NCBI GenBank assembly: GCA_003517725.1
Contig: DOZZ01000275.1
Coordinates: 2,325-12,515, forward strand
Direction of reading: 5' to 3'
Source of the DNA: Bryobacterales bacterium
Lineage (GTDB): Bacteria; Acidobacteriota; Terriglobia; Bryobacterales; Bryobacteraceae
DNA length: 10,191 nt
This document shows positions 1-6,717 of this stretch, piece after piece. Positions within the stretch are counted from its first letter, which is position 1; each line of letters opens with the position of its first letter. Both the position numbers and the translations under genes were made by a program. The notes beneath the pieces were generated by a model. The model saw only the letters and a program-made list of their open reading frames with translations. It made no database searches and was not told where the DNA came from.

Positions 1-109
1 GGGCCACCGGCCCCCCCCCCCCCCCCCGCCGCACCTGTGGCAGGCGATACAGGGTGCCGTCGACATCGAACAGAATGCCGTGTATTGGTTGGTTGCGCCA
101 GCGCCACAA
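1..109 (-). CDS. HAD-superfamily phosphatase, N-terminal fragment (runs off window)
   Basis: Reading the minus strand from a TTG at 107-109 gives MWRWRNQPIHGILFDVDG, followed by TLYRLPQ. The hydrophobic strand plus DVDGTLY is HAD motif I: the first Asp would be the phosphorylated nucleophile and the second the general acid/base. An in-frame TAA lies four codons before the TTG and no other start lies between, which fixes this start. The Shine-Dalgarno is weak (GCTGAG). Only 36 codons are inside the window, so the cap type and substrate cannot be read. The gene starts 41 bases after murA stops, on the same strand, and is probably in its operon. Related HAD enzymes include phosphoglycolate phosphatase and MupP, a MurNAc-6-phosphate phosphatase; with murQ and murA beside it the latter is worth considering, but this is inference. 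After VRR the frame becomes five glycines encoded by a homopolymer, so the sequence near the edge is doubtful. Confidence 0.7.
   Translation of the reverse strand, partial: MWRWRNQPIHGILFDVDGTLYRLPQVRRGGGGGPVA
11..27. repeat. 17-base poly-C tract (poly-G on the coding strand of the HAD gene)
   Basis: Seventeen consecutive C residues lie near the window edge, inside the HAD reading frame, where they encode GGG (Gly) codons just after HAD motif I. Nothing comparable occurs elsewhere in the window. It is either an assembly or sequencing artefact at a contig end, or a slippage-prone tract. Confidence 0.95.
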
Positions 110-150
110 TTCAGACTCAGCTTAGCATCCGCGTAGTGGGCCTGAACGCG

Positions 151-1410
151 CTACTCGACGCGCTGTATGTCGGCCCCGGCGGCGATCAGCTTGGCCTCGA
201 TCTGCTCGTAGCCGCGGTCGATATGATAGACCCGATCAACCACCGTTTCGCCCCTGGCCACCAGCGCCGCCAGCACCAGCGAGGCGCTGGCGCGCAGATC
301 CGACGCGATCACGCCGGCGCCCGACAGCGTGGTCTGGCCCGCGACAATGGCCTGTTTTCCCTCCAGGCGGATGTTGGCGCCCATGCGCAGCAGCTCCTGC
401 GCGTGCATAAAGCGGTTTTCGAAGATAGTCTCGGTGATCAGCGAGATGCCTTCGGCCTGCGTCATCAGCGCCATATACTGCGCCTGCAGATCCGTGGCGA
501 AGCCGGGGTGCTCCTCGGTGGTGATGTCGACCGCGCGCAACGGTCCGCCGGCCGTAACCTGCAGCCAGTCCGCGCCGCGCCCGATCTGGACGCCCGCCTG
601 CTGCATTTTGGCGATCAGCGCGTCCAGATGTTCGGGCACGCAGCCGGTGACCCGGACGTCCCCCCGGGTGATGGCGCCGGCGATCAGGAAGGTGCCGGCT
701 TCGATGCGGTCGGCGATGATGATGTGCGGCGCGTCGGTGCCGTGCAGCCGGTCCACGCCCTGGATGCGGATGGTGGAGGTGCCGGCGCCCTCGATTTTGG
801 CGCCCATCGAGATCAGCAGCCGCGCCAGATCTTCCACCTCGGGCTCGCGCGCGGCGTTCTCCATTACGGTTTCGCCCGAAGCCAGCGTGGCCGCCATCAT
901 CAGGTCTTCCGTGCCGGTGACGGTGATGCGATCAAAGCGGATGTGCGCGCCCTTCAGCCCCCGCGGAGCGTTGGCTTCGATGTAGCCATACTCCTGCGAG
1001 ATGGTGGCGCCCAGCTGTTCGAGCGCGGCCAGGTGCAGATTGATGGGGCGCGCTCCAATGGCGCAGCCGCCGGGCATTGAGACGCGGGCGCGGCCGGCGC
1101 GGGCCACCAGCGGCCCCAGCACCAGGCTCGACGCTCGCATGGTCTTGACCAGTTCGTAGGGCGCTTCGGGCGAGACGATCTGGCGCGTCTGGAGCGTGAC
1201 GTCTTCGCCATTCACCTGCACTTCGGTGCCGATGTCTTCGAGCAGCCGCTCCATGGTGCGGATGTCGCGCACGCGCGGGATGCGCCGCAGTTGCACCTCG
1301 CCGTCGGTGAGCAGCGCGGCGGCGATGGCCGGCAGCGCCGCGTTCTTCGAGCCGCTGGTCGGGATGGCGCCGTGGAGCGGAGTGCCGCCCTGGATGACAA
1401 ATTTGTCCAT
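151..1410 (-). CDS. murA: UDP-N-acetylglucosamine 1-carboxyvinyltransferase (MurA)
   Basis: MurA transfers enolpyruvate from PEP to UDP-GlcNAc in the cytoplasm, the first committed step of peptidoglycan synthesis and the target of fosfomycin. The ATG at 1410 gives MDKFVIQGG and a 419-residue protein, the usual family length. A GTG at 1464 would add 18 residues and overlap murQ, so it was not chosen. Visible landmarks are SKNA with Lys22, the [11 protein letters not shown] loop with catalytic Cys116 (the fosfomycin-alkylated Cys115 of E. coli), GFATDLQAQ with Asp307 (families usually have GFPTD), DLRASASL with Arg372 or nearby, and HIDRGYE near the C-terminus. The Cys is present rather than the Asp of fosfomycin-resistant forms, so sensitivity is expected. 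It lies 43 bases after murQ and 41 before the HAD gene on the same strand. No Shine-Dalgarno is seen, but a TATACT lies just upstream. Identification is firm. Confidence 0.97.
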   Translation of the reverse strand: MDKFVIQGGTPLHGAIPTSGSKNAALPAIAAALLTDGEVQLRRIPRVRDIRTMERLLEDIGTEVQVNGEDVTLQTRQIVSPEAPYELVKTMRASSLVLGPLVARAGRARVSMPGGCAIGARPINLHLAALEQLGATISQEYGYIEANAPRGLKGAHIRFDRITVTGTEDLMMAATLASGETVMENAAREPEVEDLARLLISMGAKIEGAGTSTIRIQGVDRLHGTDAPHIIIADRIEAGTFLIAGAITRGDVRVTGCVPEHLDALIAKMQQAGVQIGRGADWLQVTAGGPLRAVDITTEEHPGFATDLQAQYMALMTQAEGISLITETIFENRFMHAQELLRMGANIRLEGKQAIVAGQTTLSGAGVIASDLRASASLVLAALVARGETVVDRVYHIDRGYEQIEAKLIAAGADIQRVE

Positions 1411-1425
1411 ATGGGTGTAAATCGC

Positions 1426-1431
1426 AGTATA
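1426..1431 (-). promoter_or_regulatory. Possible -10 element (TATACT) for murA
   Basis: In the murQ-murA gap, the minus strand reads TATACT, five of six matches to TATAAT, ending 15 bases before the murA ATG. No convincing -35 box is found 16-18 bases upstream. If real, it would give murA its own transcript with a leader of only about eight bases, consistent with the missing Shine-Dalgarno. This is a pattern match only. Confidence 0.25.
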
Positions 1432-1453
1432 GGTGGTCGGAGCCGTCTCGGTT

Positions 1454-2356
1454 TTAGTTCCCACGCCAGGTACGCAGCGCCGCGCTGACGCTTCCTTTCG
1501 ACGCGGTCAGCAGCGTCTCGGCCTGGGCAGGCTCGACACCGGTGACCGCGATCAAAATAGCCGCGCGCACGCTGCCGCCGGCCGCCTCGAGCGCCTGACG
1601 CGCGCCGGCCTGCGGAATGCCCGCGGCGCTGCTGACGATGCGGCAGGCACGGTCGCGCAGTTTAGCATTGCGCGGCTGCACGTTCACCATCAGGTTGTCG
1701 AAGACGTAGCCCATGCGGATGAAACTACCGGTGGTGAGCATGTTCAATACCAACTTAGTGGCAGTGCCGGCCTTCATGCGAGTGGAACCGGCCACGATCT
1801 CGGCGCCCGGCAGCACGGTGATGGGAATGCGCGCCGCGGCGGCAAGCTCGGAAGCCGGGGTGCAACTGATGCCGGCAGTCACCGCCCCCAGGCGGTTAGC
1901 TTCGACGATGGCGCCCAGCACATACGGCGTGCGGCCGCTGGCCGCGATGCCCACCAGCACATCGCGCGCTTTAAAGCCGCGCTCGAGCAAATCGCGCACG
2001 CCCGAGGCCGGGTCGTCTTCGGTTGCTTCGGTGGCGCGCGCCAGTGCTGCTTCGCCGCCCGCAATGATGCCTTGCACCATCTCCGGCGCGACGCCGAAAG
2101 TGGGCGGACATTCCGCGGCGTCCAGCACGCCCAGGCGTCCGCTGGTTCCCGCGCCTATGTAGAAAAGTCTGCCGCCCGCGCTGAAGGCCGCGACAATGGC
2201 ATCGACCGCTTCAGCAATCCGCGGCAGCGCCGGCGCGATCGAAGCCGCGACCTTGGCATCTTCCCCGTGGATGATGCGCAGCACCTCCAAAGTTGGCAAC
2301 GCGTCGATGCCGCGCGAGGCTGGGTTGATCTGTTCCGTCAGCAGTTTTTCGAGCAC
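1454..2356 (-). CDS. murQ: N-acetylmuramic acid 6-phosphate etherase (MurQ)
   Basis: MurQ cleaves the D-lactyl ether of MurNAc-6-phosphate, giving GlcNAc-6-phosphate and D-lactate; it is a cytoplasmic step in recycling of wall muropeptides. The 300-residue product has the usual family length and a single SIS (sugar isomerase) fold. The N-terminal TEQINPAS matches the family start. The phosphate-sugar loop [23 protein letters not shown] carries Glu82, and ATEDD carries Glu113; these correspond to the catalytic Glu83 and Glu114 of the E. coli enzyme. A second loop, IAASGRTPY (138-145), and [12 protein letters not shown] (190-201) are also typical. The start is GTG, preceded by TAGGAG that overlaps the stop of the lipoprotein gene, 15 bases upstream, suggesting translational coupling. 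It is followed by murA after 43 bases. No PTS transporter (MurP) or AnmK is in view, so the source of MurNAc-6-P is not shown. Confidence 0.96.
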   Translation of the reverse strand: MLEKLLTEQINPASRGIDALPTLEVLRIIHGEDAKVAASIAPALPRIAEAVDAIVAAFSAGGRLFYIGAGTSGRLGVLDAAECPPTFGVAPEMVQGIIAGGEAALARATEATEDDPASGVRDLLERGFKARDVLVGIAASGRTPYVLGAIVEANRLGAVTAGISCTPASELAAAARIPITVLPGAEIVAGSTRMKAGTATKLVLNMLTTGSFIRMGYVFDNLMVNVQPRNAKLRDRACRIVSSAAGIPQAGARQALEAAGGSVRAAILIAVTGVEPAQAETLLTASKGSVSAALRTWRGN

Positions 2357-2371
2357 GTGCCGGGCGAACTC

Positions 2372-2980
2372 CTAGCGCAGGGTTTCGACGAACGCGCCGC
2401 TGGCCGCGTCGATCAGCACGGAGAAAGAACTGCTGCTGACGCTTTCGCCCCACACTACGCGCCACGTGGCGTCGGGATAAGTGGAGTTCATGCCCAGCAG
2501 ATACGACACGGTCATGCCGGGATGCTGCTTGTCGTACTCGGCGGCCTTTTTAAGAGCCGCCTGATAGGCCTCGTCACTGTCTTTGCGCGCGCCGGCGATC
2601 AGGAAGGGCCGGTCCGAGCCGGCGCGCCAACCGCGTGGCGCATCCGGGAAAATGCCCTTGTGCAGGCTCATCGACGCTTCCACCACCGAGAACGTGTAGT
2701 CGCGCGCCTGCTGCAGGCTTGGCGAAACAAAGGTCGCCTGCCAGCCCGCGGCTTTGCCGGGACGCGTGGGCACTCCGGACAGATGCAGGCTCGACATGTG
2801 CAGCACCTGCACGTCGGGAGCCCACGAGCGCGCCGCGCCGAACATCTGGAAGAGCGCATGCAGCCCGGTGACGGGCTCGGGCGGCTTCTCGCCTTCGGCT
2901 TTCTTGGGCGGCTCGCCACAGCCGGCCATCAGCAGCGCGGCCGCCAGTACGGGTGGCCAAGTTCGAGACAGGTTGCGCAT
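2372..2980 (-). CDS. Small lipoprotein with PepSY-like C-terminus, function unknown
   Basis: A 202-residue protein starting at the ATG at 2980, which has GAGGG just upstream. The frame stays open to 3127, but only this start puts a signal peptide at the N-terminus: MRNLSRT, a hydrophobic stretch (residues 8-19), then LLMAGC with Cys21 as the lipidated residue. A Pro/Glu/Lys-rich linker (23-36) follows. The middle (about 40-145) is not recognised. The last 45 residues, with WRVVWGES, a serine run, FSVLIDAASGAFVETL, resemble the PepSY-type strand pattern ending in a D-A-x-S/T-G turn; this is a weak, by-eye match. It is first in the apparent operon with murQ and murA, so a cell-envelope role in periplasm or outer membrane is possible, but position alone supports that. 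It diverges from the TPR gene at 3037. Confidence 0.8.
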   Translation of the reverse strand: MRNLSRTWPPVLAAALLMAGCGEPPKKAEGEKPPEPVTGLHALFQMFGAARSWAPDVQVLHMSSLHLSGVPTRPGKAAGWQATFVSPSLQQARDYTFSVVEASMSLHKGIFPDAPRGWRAGSDRPFLIAGARKDSDEAYQAALKKAAEYDKQHPGMTVSYLLGMNSTYPDATWRVVWGESVSSSSFSVLIDAASGAFVETLR

Positions 2981-3036
2981 TGCCCTCAATAGTAGCTGGT
3001 ATGACATACTTATGGGCATCAGAACTGAGGTGCCCC
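2981..3036. promoter_or_regulatory. Divergent intergenic spacer, probable bidirectional promoter region
   Basis: These 56 bases separate the lipoprotein-murQ-murA group (minus) from the TPR gene (plus), so both promoters should lie here or reach into the coding regions. It is the most AT-rich short stretch nearby and contains TGGTATGACATACT, with an extended -10-like TGGTATGAC on the plus strand. No pair of boxes with good spacing was found. GAGG before the ATG at 3037 and GAGGG (minus) before 2980 are the ribosome sites. Confidence 0.4.
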
Positions 3037-4209
3037 ATGTTCCGCCCGGTTTTTGCAGTGCTGCTGTGCGCAGGCACGCTGCTCCCCCTCCCTTCCCTGT
3101 TCGCCCAAAAGACCGCTCCGCCGCCACCTTCCCTGATTTTGAAGCCGCCCCCGATCGACACGCGGCGCGCGCCGAATCAGCAGGACGTGATCGCTAATCG
3201 CGGGGCCTACATTACCGGAAGAGTCCAACTGGACGACGGCATGCCTCTGACCACCACGATAGTTATCGAGAAAATCTGCGGAGGCAGCCGCACACCGGTG
3301 GCGTACACCGATATGAAAGGCCATTTCTCGTTCCAGGTGGGCGGGATGAATGCCGTGATGCCGGACGCCAGCGAGTCGTGGAGCGGGTTCAACGCCGCCG
3401 GCCAGCCGACCACCCTATCGGGTGGCACCCAGCAATCCCCCGGGGATCGCCTGCTGAGTTGCGAACTAACCGCGGTGCTGCCGGGCTATCGTTCGGATGT
3501 CGCCTATCTGGGCCAGCACCGGCAACTGGACAATCCCGATATCGGAACGCTGGTGCTGCACCGGCTCATGAATGTTCCCGGCACCACCATCAGCGCCACC
3601 ACCATCAACGCGCCAAAAGACGCACTGAAGGCGTTCAACAAAGGGCTTGACGACTTGAAAAAAGCCAAACCCAAGCCGGCCGAGAAGGAGTTCCGGCGCG
3701 CCGCGGAGCTGCACCCCAAGTTCGCCGCCGCGTGGTATCAGCTGGGCCACATGCTGAGCGCATCCGACACCCCGGGCGCGCGCGAAGCCCTGCGGCACTC
3801 GATTGACGCCGATGGCAAATACGTCAGCCCCTACCTCGATCTGGCACTGATCGAGATCCGTGAGCACCAGTGGCCGGCGGCGCTGGACGCGGCCTCCAAA
3901 GGCGTGCATCTGGACCCGGTGGATTTTCCGCAACTCTACTTTTACAAAGCCATCGCCGAGTTCAACACCAAACAGATGGATGAGGCCGAAAAGAGCGCGC
4001 GGCAGGCCGCTAAGATCGACGTCGCGCATCGCCTGCCGAAGATCCAGCAATTACTCGGCATGGTGCTGATCGAGAAGCAGGACTACACCGGCGCGGCCGA
4101 GTATCTGCGAACCTATCTGCGCCTGGCTCCGGACGCCGGCGACTCGCCGGCCATGCGGACCCAACTGAGCCAGATAGAAAAAGTGGCCACCGCGGCGCCC
4201 CGCCCATAA
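3037..4209 (+). CDS. Secreted protein with carboxypeptidase-regulatory-like domain and TPR repeats
   Basis: A 390-residue protein starting at the ATG at 3037, chosen because GAGG lies seven bases upstream and a Sec signal follows: MFRPV, a hydrophobic core, and likely cleavage after LFA at residue 23. A proline-rich linker (27-42) precedes a region (about 58-178) that begins YITGRVQLDDGMPL and continues with VAYTDMKGHFSFQVGG, the signature of carboxypeptidase D regulatory-like (transthyretin-type) beta-sandwich domains. Residues about 195-362 form TPR helices: ALKAFNKGLDDLKK, AEKEFRRAAELHPKFAAAWYQLG, AALDAASKGVHLDP, AEKSARQAAKID, and YTGAAEYLRTYLRLAPD. It probably sits in the periplasm or on the envelope and mediates protein contacts; no catalytic motif is seen. 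Two Cys (81, 142) in the beta domain could form a disulfide. The gene ends six bases from the end of a convergent gene, with no terminator between. This architecture is common in Acidobacteriota (recalled); the function is unknown. Confidence 0.88.
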   Translation: MFRPVFAVLLCAGTLLPLPSLFAQKTAPPPPSLILKPPPIDTRRAPNQQDVIANRGAYITGRVQLDDGMPLTTTIVIEKICGGSRTPVAYTDMKGHFSFQVGGMNAVMPDASESWSGFNAAGQPTTLSGGTQQSPGDRLLSCELTAVLPGYRSDVAYLGQHRQLDNPDIGTLVLHRLMNVPGTTISATTINAPKDALKAFNKGLDDLKKAKPKPAEKEFRRAAELHPKFAAAWYQLGHMLSASDTPGAREALRHSIDADGKYVSPYLDLALIEIREHQWPAALDAASKGVHLDPVDFPQLYFYKAIAEFNTKQMDEAEKSARQAAKIDVAHRLPKIQQLLGMVLIEKQDYTGAAEYLRTYLRLAPDAGDSPAMRTQLSQIEKVATAAPRP

Positions 4210-4215
4210 CGCGTT

Positions 4216-5856
4216 CTATTTTTGGGCAACCGAGCTGTCGCCGTTCTCCCGGTGCAGTTCGCGCAACGCGCGCAGCGCTTTGGAATAGCCTGGGTACTGC
4301 TCCAACACCTGGTTCAACGCTGTTTCCGCGATATCGGGCTTGCCGGCGCGGCGAGCTTCCACCGCCAGGGCGGCGTACACAGGGCGCGGATAGCTAGGCG
4401 GCTCGGTGTAACGCAGGGCCCGCTCCATCACGGCCGCTGCCTGCATCTGGTGCAAACCTCTGCCGGCATGGTGAGCCGCCAGCGCAATCTGGCCTTCCAG
4501 CTCTCGGCGACCGACTTCCAATGCGGGTGGCACTGGCTCGCCCGTGGCCTGCGCCAGGCTCTTCATGGCGCTCTCCATCAGGCGCAGCTCCGATTTCGCG
4601 GCCTCGTGCCCGCCGCGATGCGCTAGCGCCAGGCCCACGGCCCAGTGCCGCCACGCCTGCTCGCGCGGCTTATCGTAGACCGGAAGCGTTTTGGCGTCGA
4701 GGATCTGGTCCCACTTTTCGAAAAAGACCAGCGTGCGCAGCACTCCAAACCAGCCCTGCCGGTAGACCGCGTAGGGGTTGTCTACGGCCGCTTTTTCGCG
4801 CGGGTTCTCACCAAAAGCGAGCAGGCTGTTGGCGGCGTCCATGGCCTGCTGGTATTTGCCCTCAAAATCATACGTAACGGTCAGGAAGGCAACATTGTGA
4901 CCGTGGTGGCCCGTGGGATAAAGCGAGTCGGCATGCAGGTAGCCCAACTCGTTTTGCGCGGCGGACTGGAACGCCGCTTCGGCCTGCGCCCACTCGCCGG
5001 TCTGCGCGTAGATGTGGCCGGGCATATGCAGCGCGTGCGGAATGTTGGTGACCAGTTGCGGATAGCGCCGGCAGCTGGGCCAGGCGTCTTTGGCGAAGGT
5101 GGCGCCTTCGAAGCCGTGAATGATGTAGTGGTGCACGCCTGGATGGTCCGGGAACTTGACCGCCAGTTGCCGCAATAACGCCACCGCTTCCATGCTGCCT
5201 TCGCGCGGCTGGTGGTCGGGGAGGGTAAAGCCGCGCATCAGGTGCAGGGCCAGATAGCAGCCGGCTTCGACCTCGTCGGGATGCGCGGCTAGAATGGCGC
5301 GCAGACCCGCGATGTAGGCAGCGTCGCGCGTCGCGGCGGGCGAGTTGCGGCGCGCCGCCACGGCCGCAATGTACATTTTCTCGAGCTCCGACGCCTTGCC
5401 CGGAACCTGGCTCAAACGGACCGCTTTGGCGGCGGCGTCGATGGCGCGCTGCTCGGCGGGCGAGGGCTTCGAGGCGGCTTTGACTGGCCGGCCATCGCGC
5501 TCCAGTTGATGCCGTGGGCGGTAATCGCCGGCCGCCACCATGGCCACGCCCCACCACGGCATGGGCGCGTCGGGGTCGAGCGCGGCCGCCTGCAGGAACG
5601 AGCGCTCCGCTTCAGTGGCCCAGAAGGAGTGCATCTGGCTGACGCCCTGGTCAAAAAAGCGCTGGGCTTCGGGATTGGACGTCGTGATGGCGAAGTGGAC
5701 GTTGCCCTGCCCTTCCATAATCTTCGCGGGCAGAGCCGGAGCCACGGCGCCCGGCGGCGGGGCGCACATGTCCTTGGGCTTGGCGGGCGTGTCCGCGGCC
5801 ATCAGACTGACGGCCAGAAGCGGCAGGAAAATCAGGGTGCGCAACATATTGGTCAA
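4216..5856 (-). CDS. Secreted histidine-rich TPR-family protein, function unknown, coupled to SCO gene
   Basis: A 546-residue exported protein: the signal peptide runs to about residue 20 (LIFLPLLAVSLMA), then a Pro/Ala-rich linker. The body is helical with degenerate TPRs. Conserved-looking landmarks are GNVHFAITTSNPEAQRFFDQG and MHSFWATEAERSFLQAAALDPD (51-97), PWWGVAMV, HHYIIHGFEG (242-251), PHALHMPGHIYAQTGEW (273-289), and PTGHHGHNVAFL (314-325). The middle part thus carries nine histidines (242, 243, 247, 274, 277, 281, 317, 318, 320), unusual for a plain TPR scaffold and suggestive of a metal or active site. I recall this HMPxHI-type family as widespread in Acidobacteriota and Bacteroidota and uncharacterised. 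The TTG at 5856 overlaps the stop of the SCO gene (TTGA), with AAAGGAG 11 bases upstream; the in-frame ATG at 5847 is the alternative but lies 20 bases away. The overlap suggests coupled translation and a linked role. Confidence 0.88.
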   Translation of the reverse strand: MTNMLRTLIFLPLLAVSLMAADTPAKPKDMCAPPPGAVAPALPAKIMEGQGNVHFAITTSNPEAQRFFDQGVSQMHSFWATEAERSFLQAAALDPDAPMPWWGVAMVAAGDYRPRHQLERDGRPVKAASKPSPAEQRAIDAAAKAVRLSQVPGKASELEKMYIAAVAARRNSPAATRDAAYIAGLRAILAAHPDEVEAGCYLALHLMRGFTLPDHQPREGSMEAVALLRQLAVKFPDHPGVHHYIIHGFEGATFAKDAWPSCRRYPQLVTNIPHALHMPGHIYAQTGEWAQAEAAFQSAAQNELGYLHADSLYPTGHHGHNVAFLTVTYDFEGKYQQAMDAANSLLAFGENPREKAAVDNPYAVYRQGWFGVLRTLVFFEKWDQILDAKTLPVYDKPREQAWRHWAVGLALAHRGGHEAAKSELRLMESAMKSLAQATGEPVPPALEVGRRELEGQIALAAHHAGRGLHQMQAAAVMERALRYTEPPSYPRPVYAALAVEARRAGKPDIAETALNQVLEQYPGYSKALRALRELHRENGDSSVAQK

Positions 5857-6668
5857 TTCCCGGGAGGCTCCTTTAATTGCAGGGCGATTAAGTCGCCGAG
5901 TTGATAGGCCGCGTAGTTCGGGCCGTCCACCAGCGCGGCCAGGCGGCCATCCGGCGCGATGATCGCGGTCTCGGTGCTATGGGACAGGGTCCCGTCCTCG
6001 GGCCAGTAAATTACCCCAAACCGCTCGGCGATGGCGCGGATCTCGGGCATGCCGCCGGTCAGAAAATGCCATCCCTCGGGGTTGGCTTTCCAGAGTTTAG
6101 CGTAACGCGCCAGCACTGCGGGGCGGTCATATTGCGGATCGATGGTAATCGAGAGCAGCACCACGCGCGTGCCCAGGTCGGCCGCGAACCGCCGCTGCAG
6201 CCGGGCGAAATTCGCCGCCAGGCGTGGGCAGACTGCCGGCAGCGGGCAGCGCGTATAGAGAAAGTCGAGTGCGACCACTTTTCCGCGCAACTCGGCCAGC
6301 GAGCGCGGGCGTCCGCTGTCGTCGAGCAGCGTGAAGCCGGGAACCAGGTCGCCCGGCCGGAGCCTCGCCGCGGCGGCCGGCAGCGCGAATTCCGGCTTTT
6401 CACCGCGCGAGCGAATGTGCTCGGCGCGAACCGATCCATGGCGCACCGCCAGATCGAATGCCACCAGCGATCCCGGATGCAGTCCGCGCAACTCGGCCGG
6501 ATGCGCCGCGCGAAACGGCATTACCATGGCCGGCATGTAGCCGCGTATGTCGCGATGCGAGACGGTCATGGTGGCCGGCGGATCGAGGCGCAGCAGCATG
6601 CCGTCGACGCGATAGTGCCGCGCGCAACCGGTGCTCGCCAAAGCTAACAGCGCCAGCAGCCTATACAT
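5853..6668 (-). CDS. SCO1/SenC-family copper lipoprotein with N-terminal CusF-like domain
   Basis: SCO proteins are periplasmic, membrane-anchored thioredoxin-fold proteins that deliver copper to, or reduce, the CuA site of cytochrome oxidase, or act as thiol reductases. This 271-residue protein starts with a lipoprotein signal, LALASTGC, Cys15 being lipidated. Residues 21-75 resemble the CusF/copper-binding secretion domain: VDGMLLRLDP, SHRDIRGYMPAMVMPF (His38, Met45, Met48, Met50 as likely ligands), and GSLVAFDLAV. In CusF a Trp stacks on the copper; here Met45 takes roughly that place. Residues 105-262 are the SCO domain: PGFTLLDDSGRPRSLAELRGK, FLYTRCPLPAVCPRL, LSITIDPQYD, and LSHSTETAIIAPDG. 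His230 matches the copper-ligand His. The cysteines (141, 147) are C-x5-C, not the classic CxxxC. No oxidase gene is in view. No Shine-Dalgarno is seen; TATAGT lies eight bases before the ATG. The TPR gene follows with a 4-base overlap. Confidence 0.93.
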   Translation of the reverse strand: MYRLLALLALASTGCARHYRVDGMLLRLDPPATMTVSHRDIRGYMPAMVMPFRAAHPAELRGLHPGSLVAFDLAVRHGSVRAEHIRSRGEKPEFALPAAAARLRPGDLVPGFTLLDDSGRPRSLAELRGKVVALDFLYTRCPLPAVCPRLAANFARLQRRFAADLGTRVVLLSITIDPQYDRPAVLARYAKLWKANPEGWHFLTGGMPEIRAIAERFGVIYWPEDGTLSHSTETAIIAPDGRLAALVDGPNYAAYQLGDLIALQLKEPPGN

Positions 6669-6717
6669 ACTGCACCACTATATAGGCTGCACGGCGCTGC
6701 TACACTAGCCAGACCGC
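6669..6717. promoter_or_regulatory. Divergent spacer with palindromic CTATATAG (possible shared -10)
   Basis: These 49 bases separate the SCO gene (minus) from the MATE gene (plus). CTATATAG at 6678-6685 is self-complementary and could serve as a -10 in both directions. On the minus strand TATAGT (five of six) ends eight bases before the SCO ATG, which would give a leaderless transcript. On the plus strand there is also TACACT at 6701-6706, 11 bases before the MATE ATG. No good -35 box is visible for either, and neither gene has a clear Shine-Dalgarno. The close divergence would allow shared control. Confidence 0.4.

Noticed and set aside
11..27. Phase-variable switch in the HAD gene
   Set aside because: The tract is at the window edge and would insert a glycine run in a conserved fold; an assembly artefact is simpler. 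It is kept only as a point to check.
37..1080. A 347-codon open frame on the plus strand opposite murA
   Set aside because: It is antisense to murA, whose catalytic motifs are complete; the product has only low-complexity Gly/Asp/His/Arg content.
1411..1464. Extended MurA N-terminus from the GTG at 1464
   Set aside because: It would add 18 residues not typical of MurA and overlap the end of murQ; the ATG at 1410 gives the standard MDKFVIQGG start.
1433..2992. A 519-codon open frame on the plus strand, opposite murQ and the lipoprotein gene
   Set aside because: It is antisense to genes with firm homology, its protein is rich in Arg, His, Gly and Ala with no recognisable motif, and long antisense frames are expected in GC-rich DNA.
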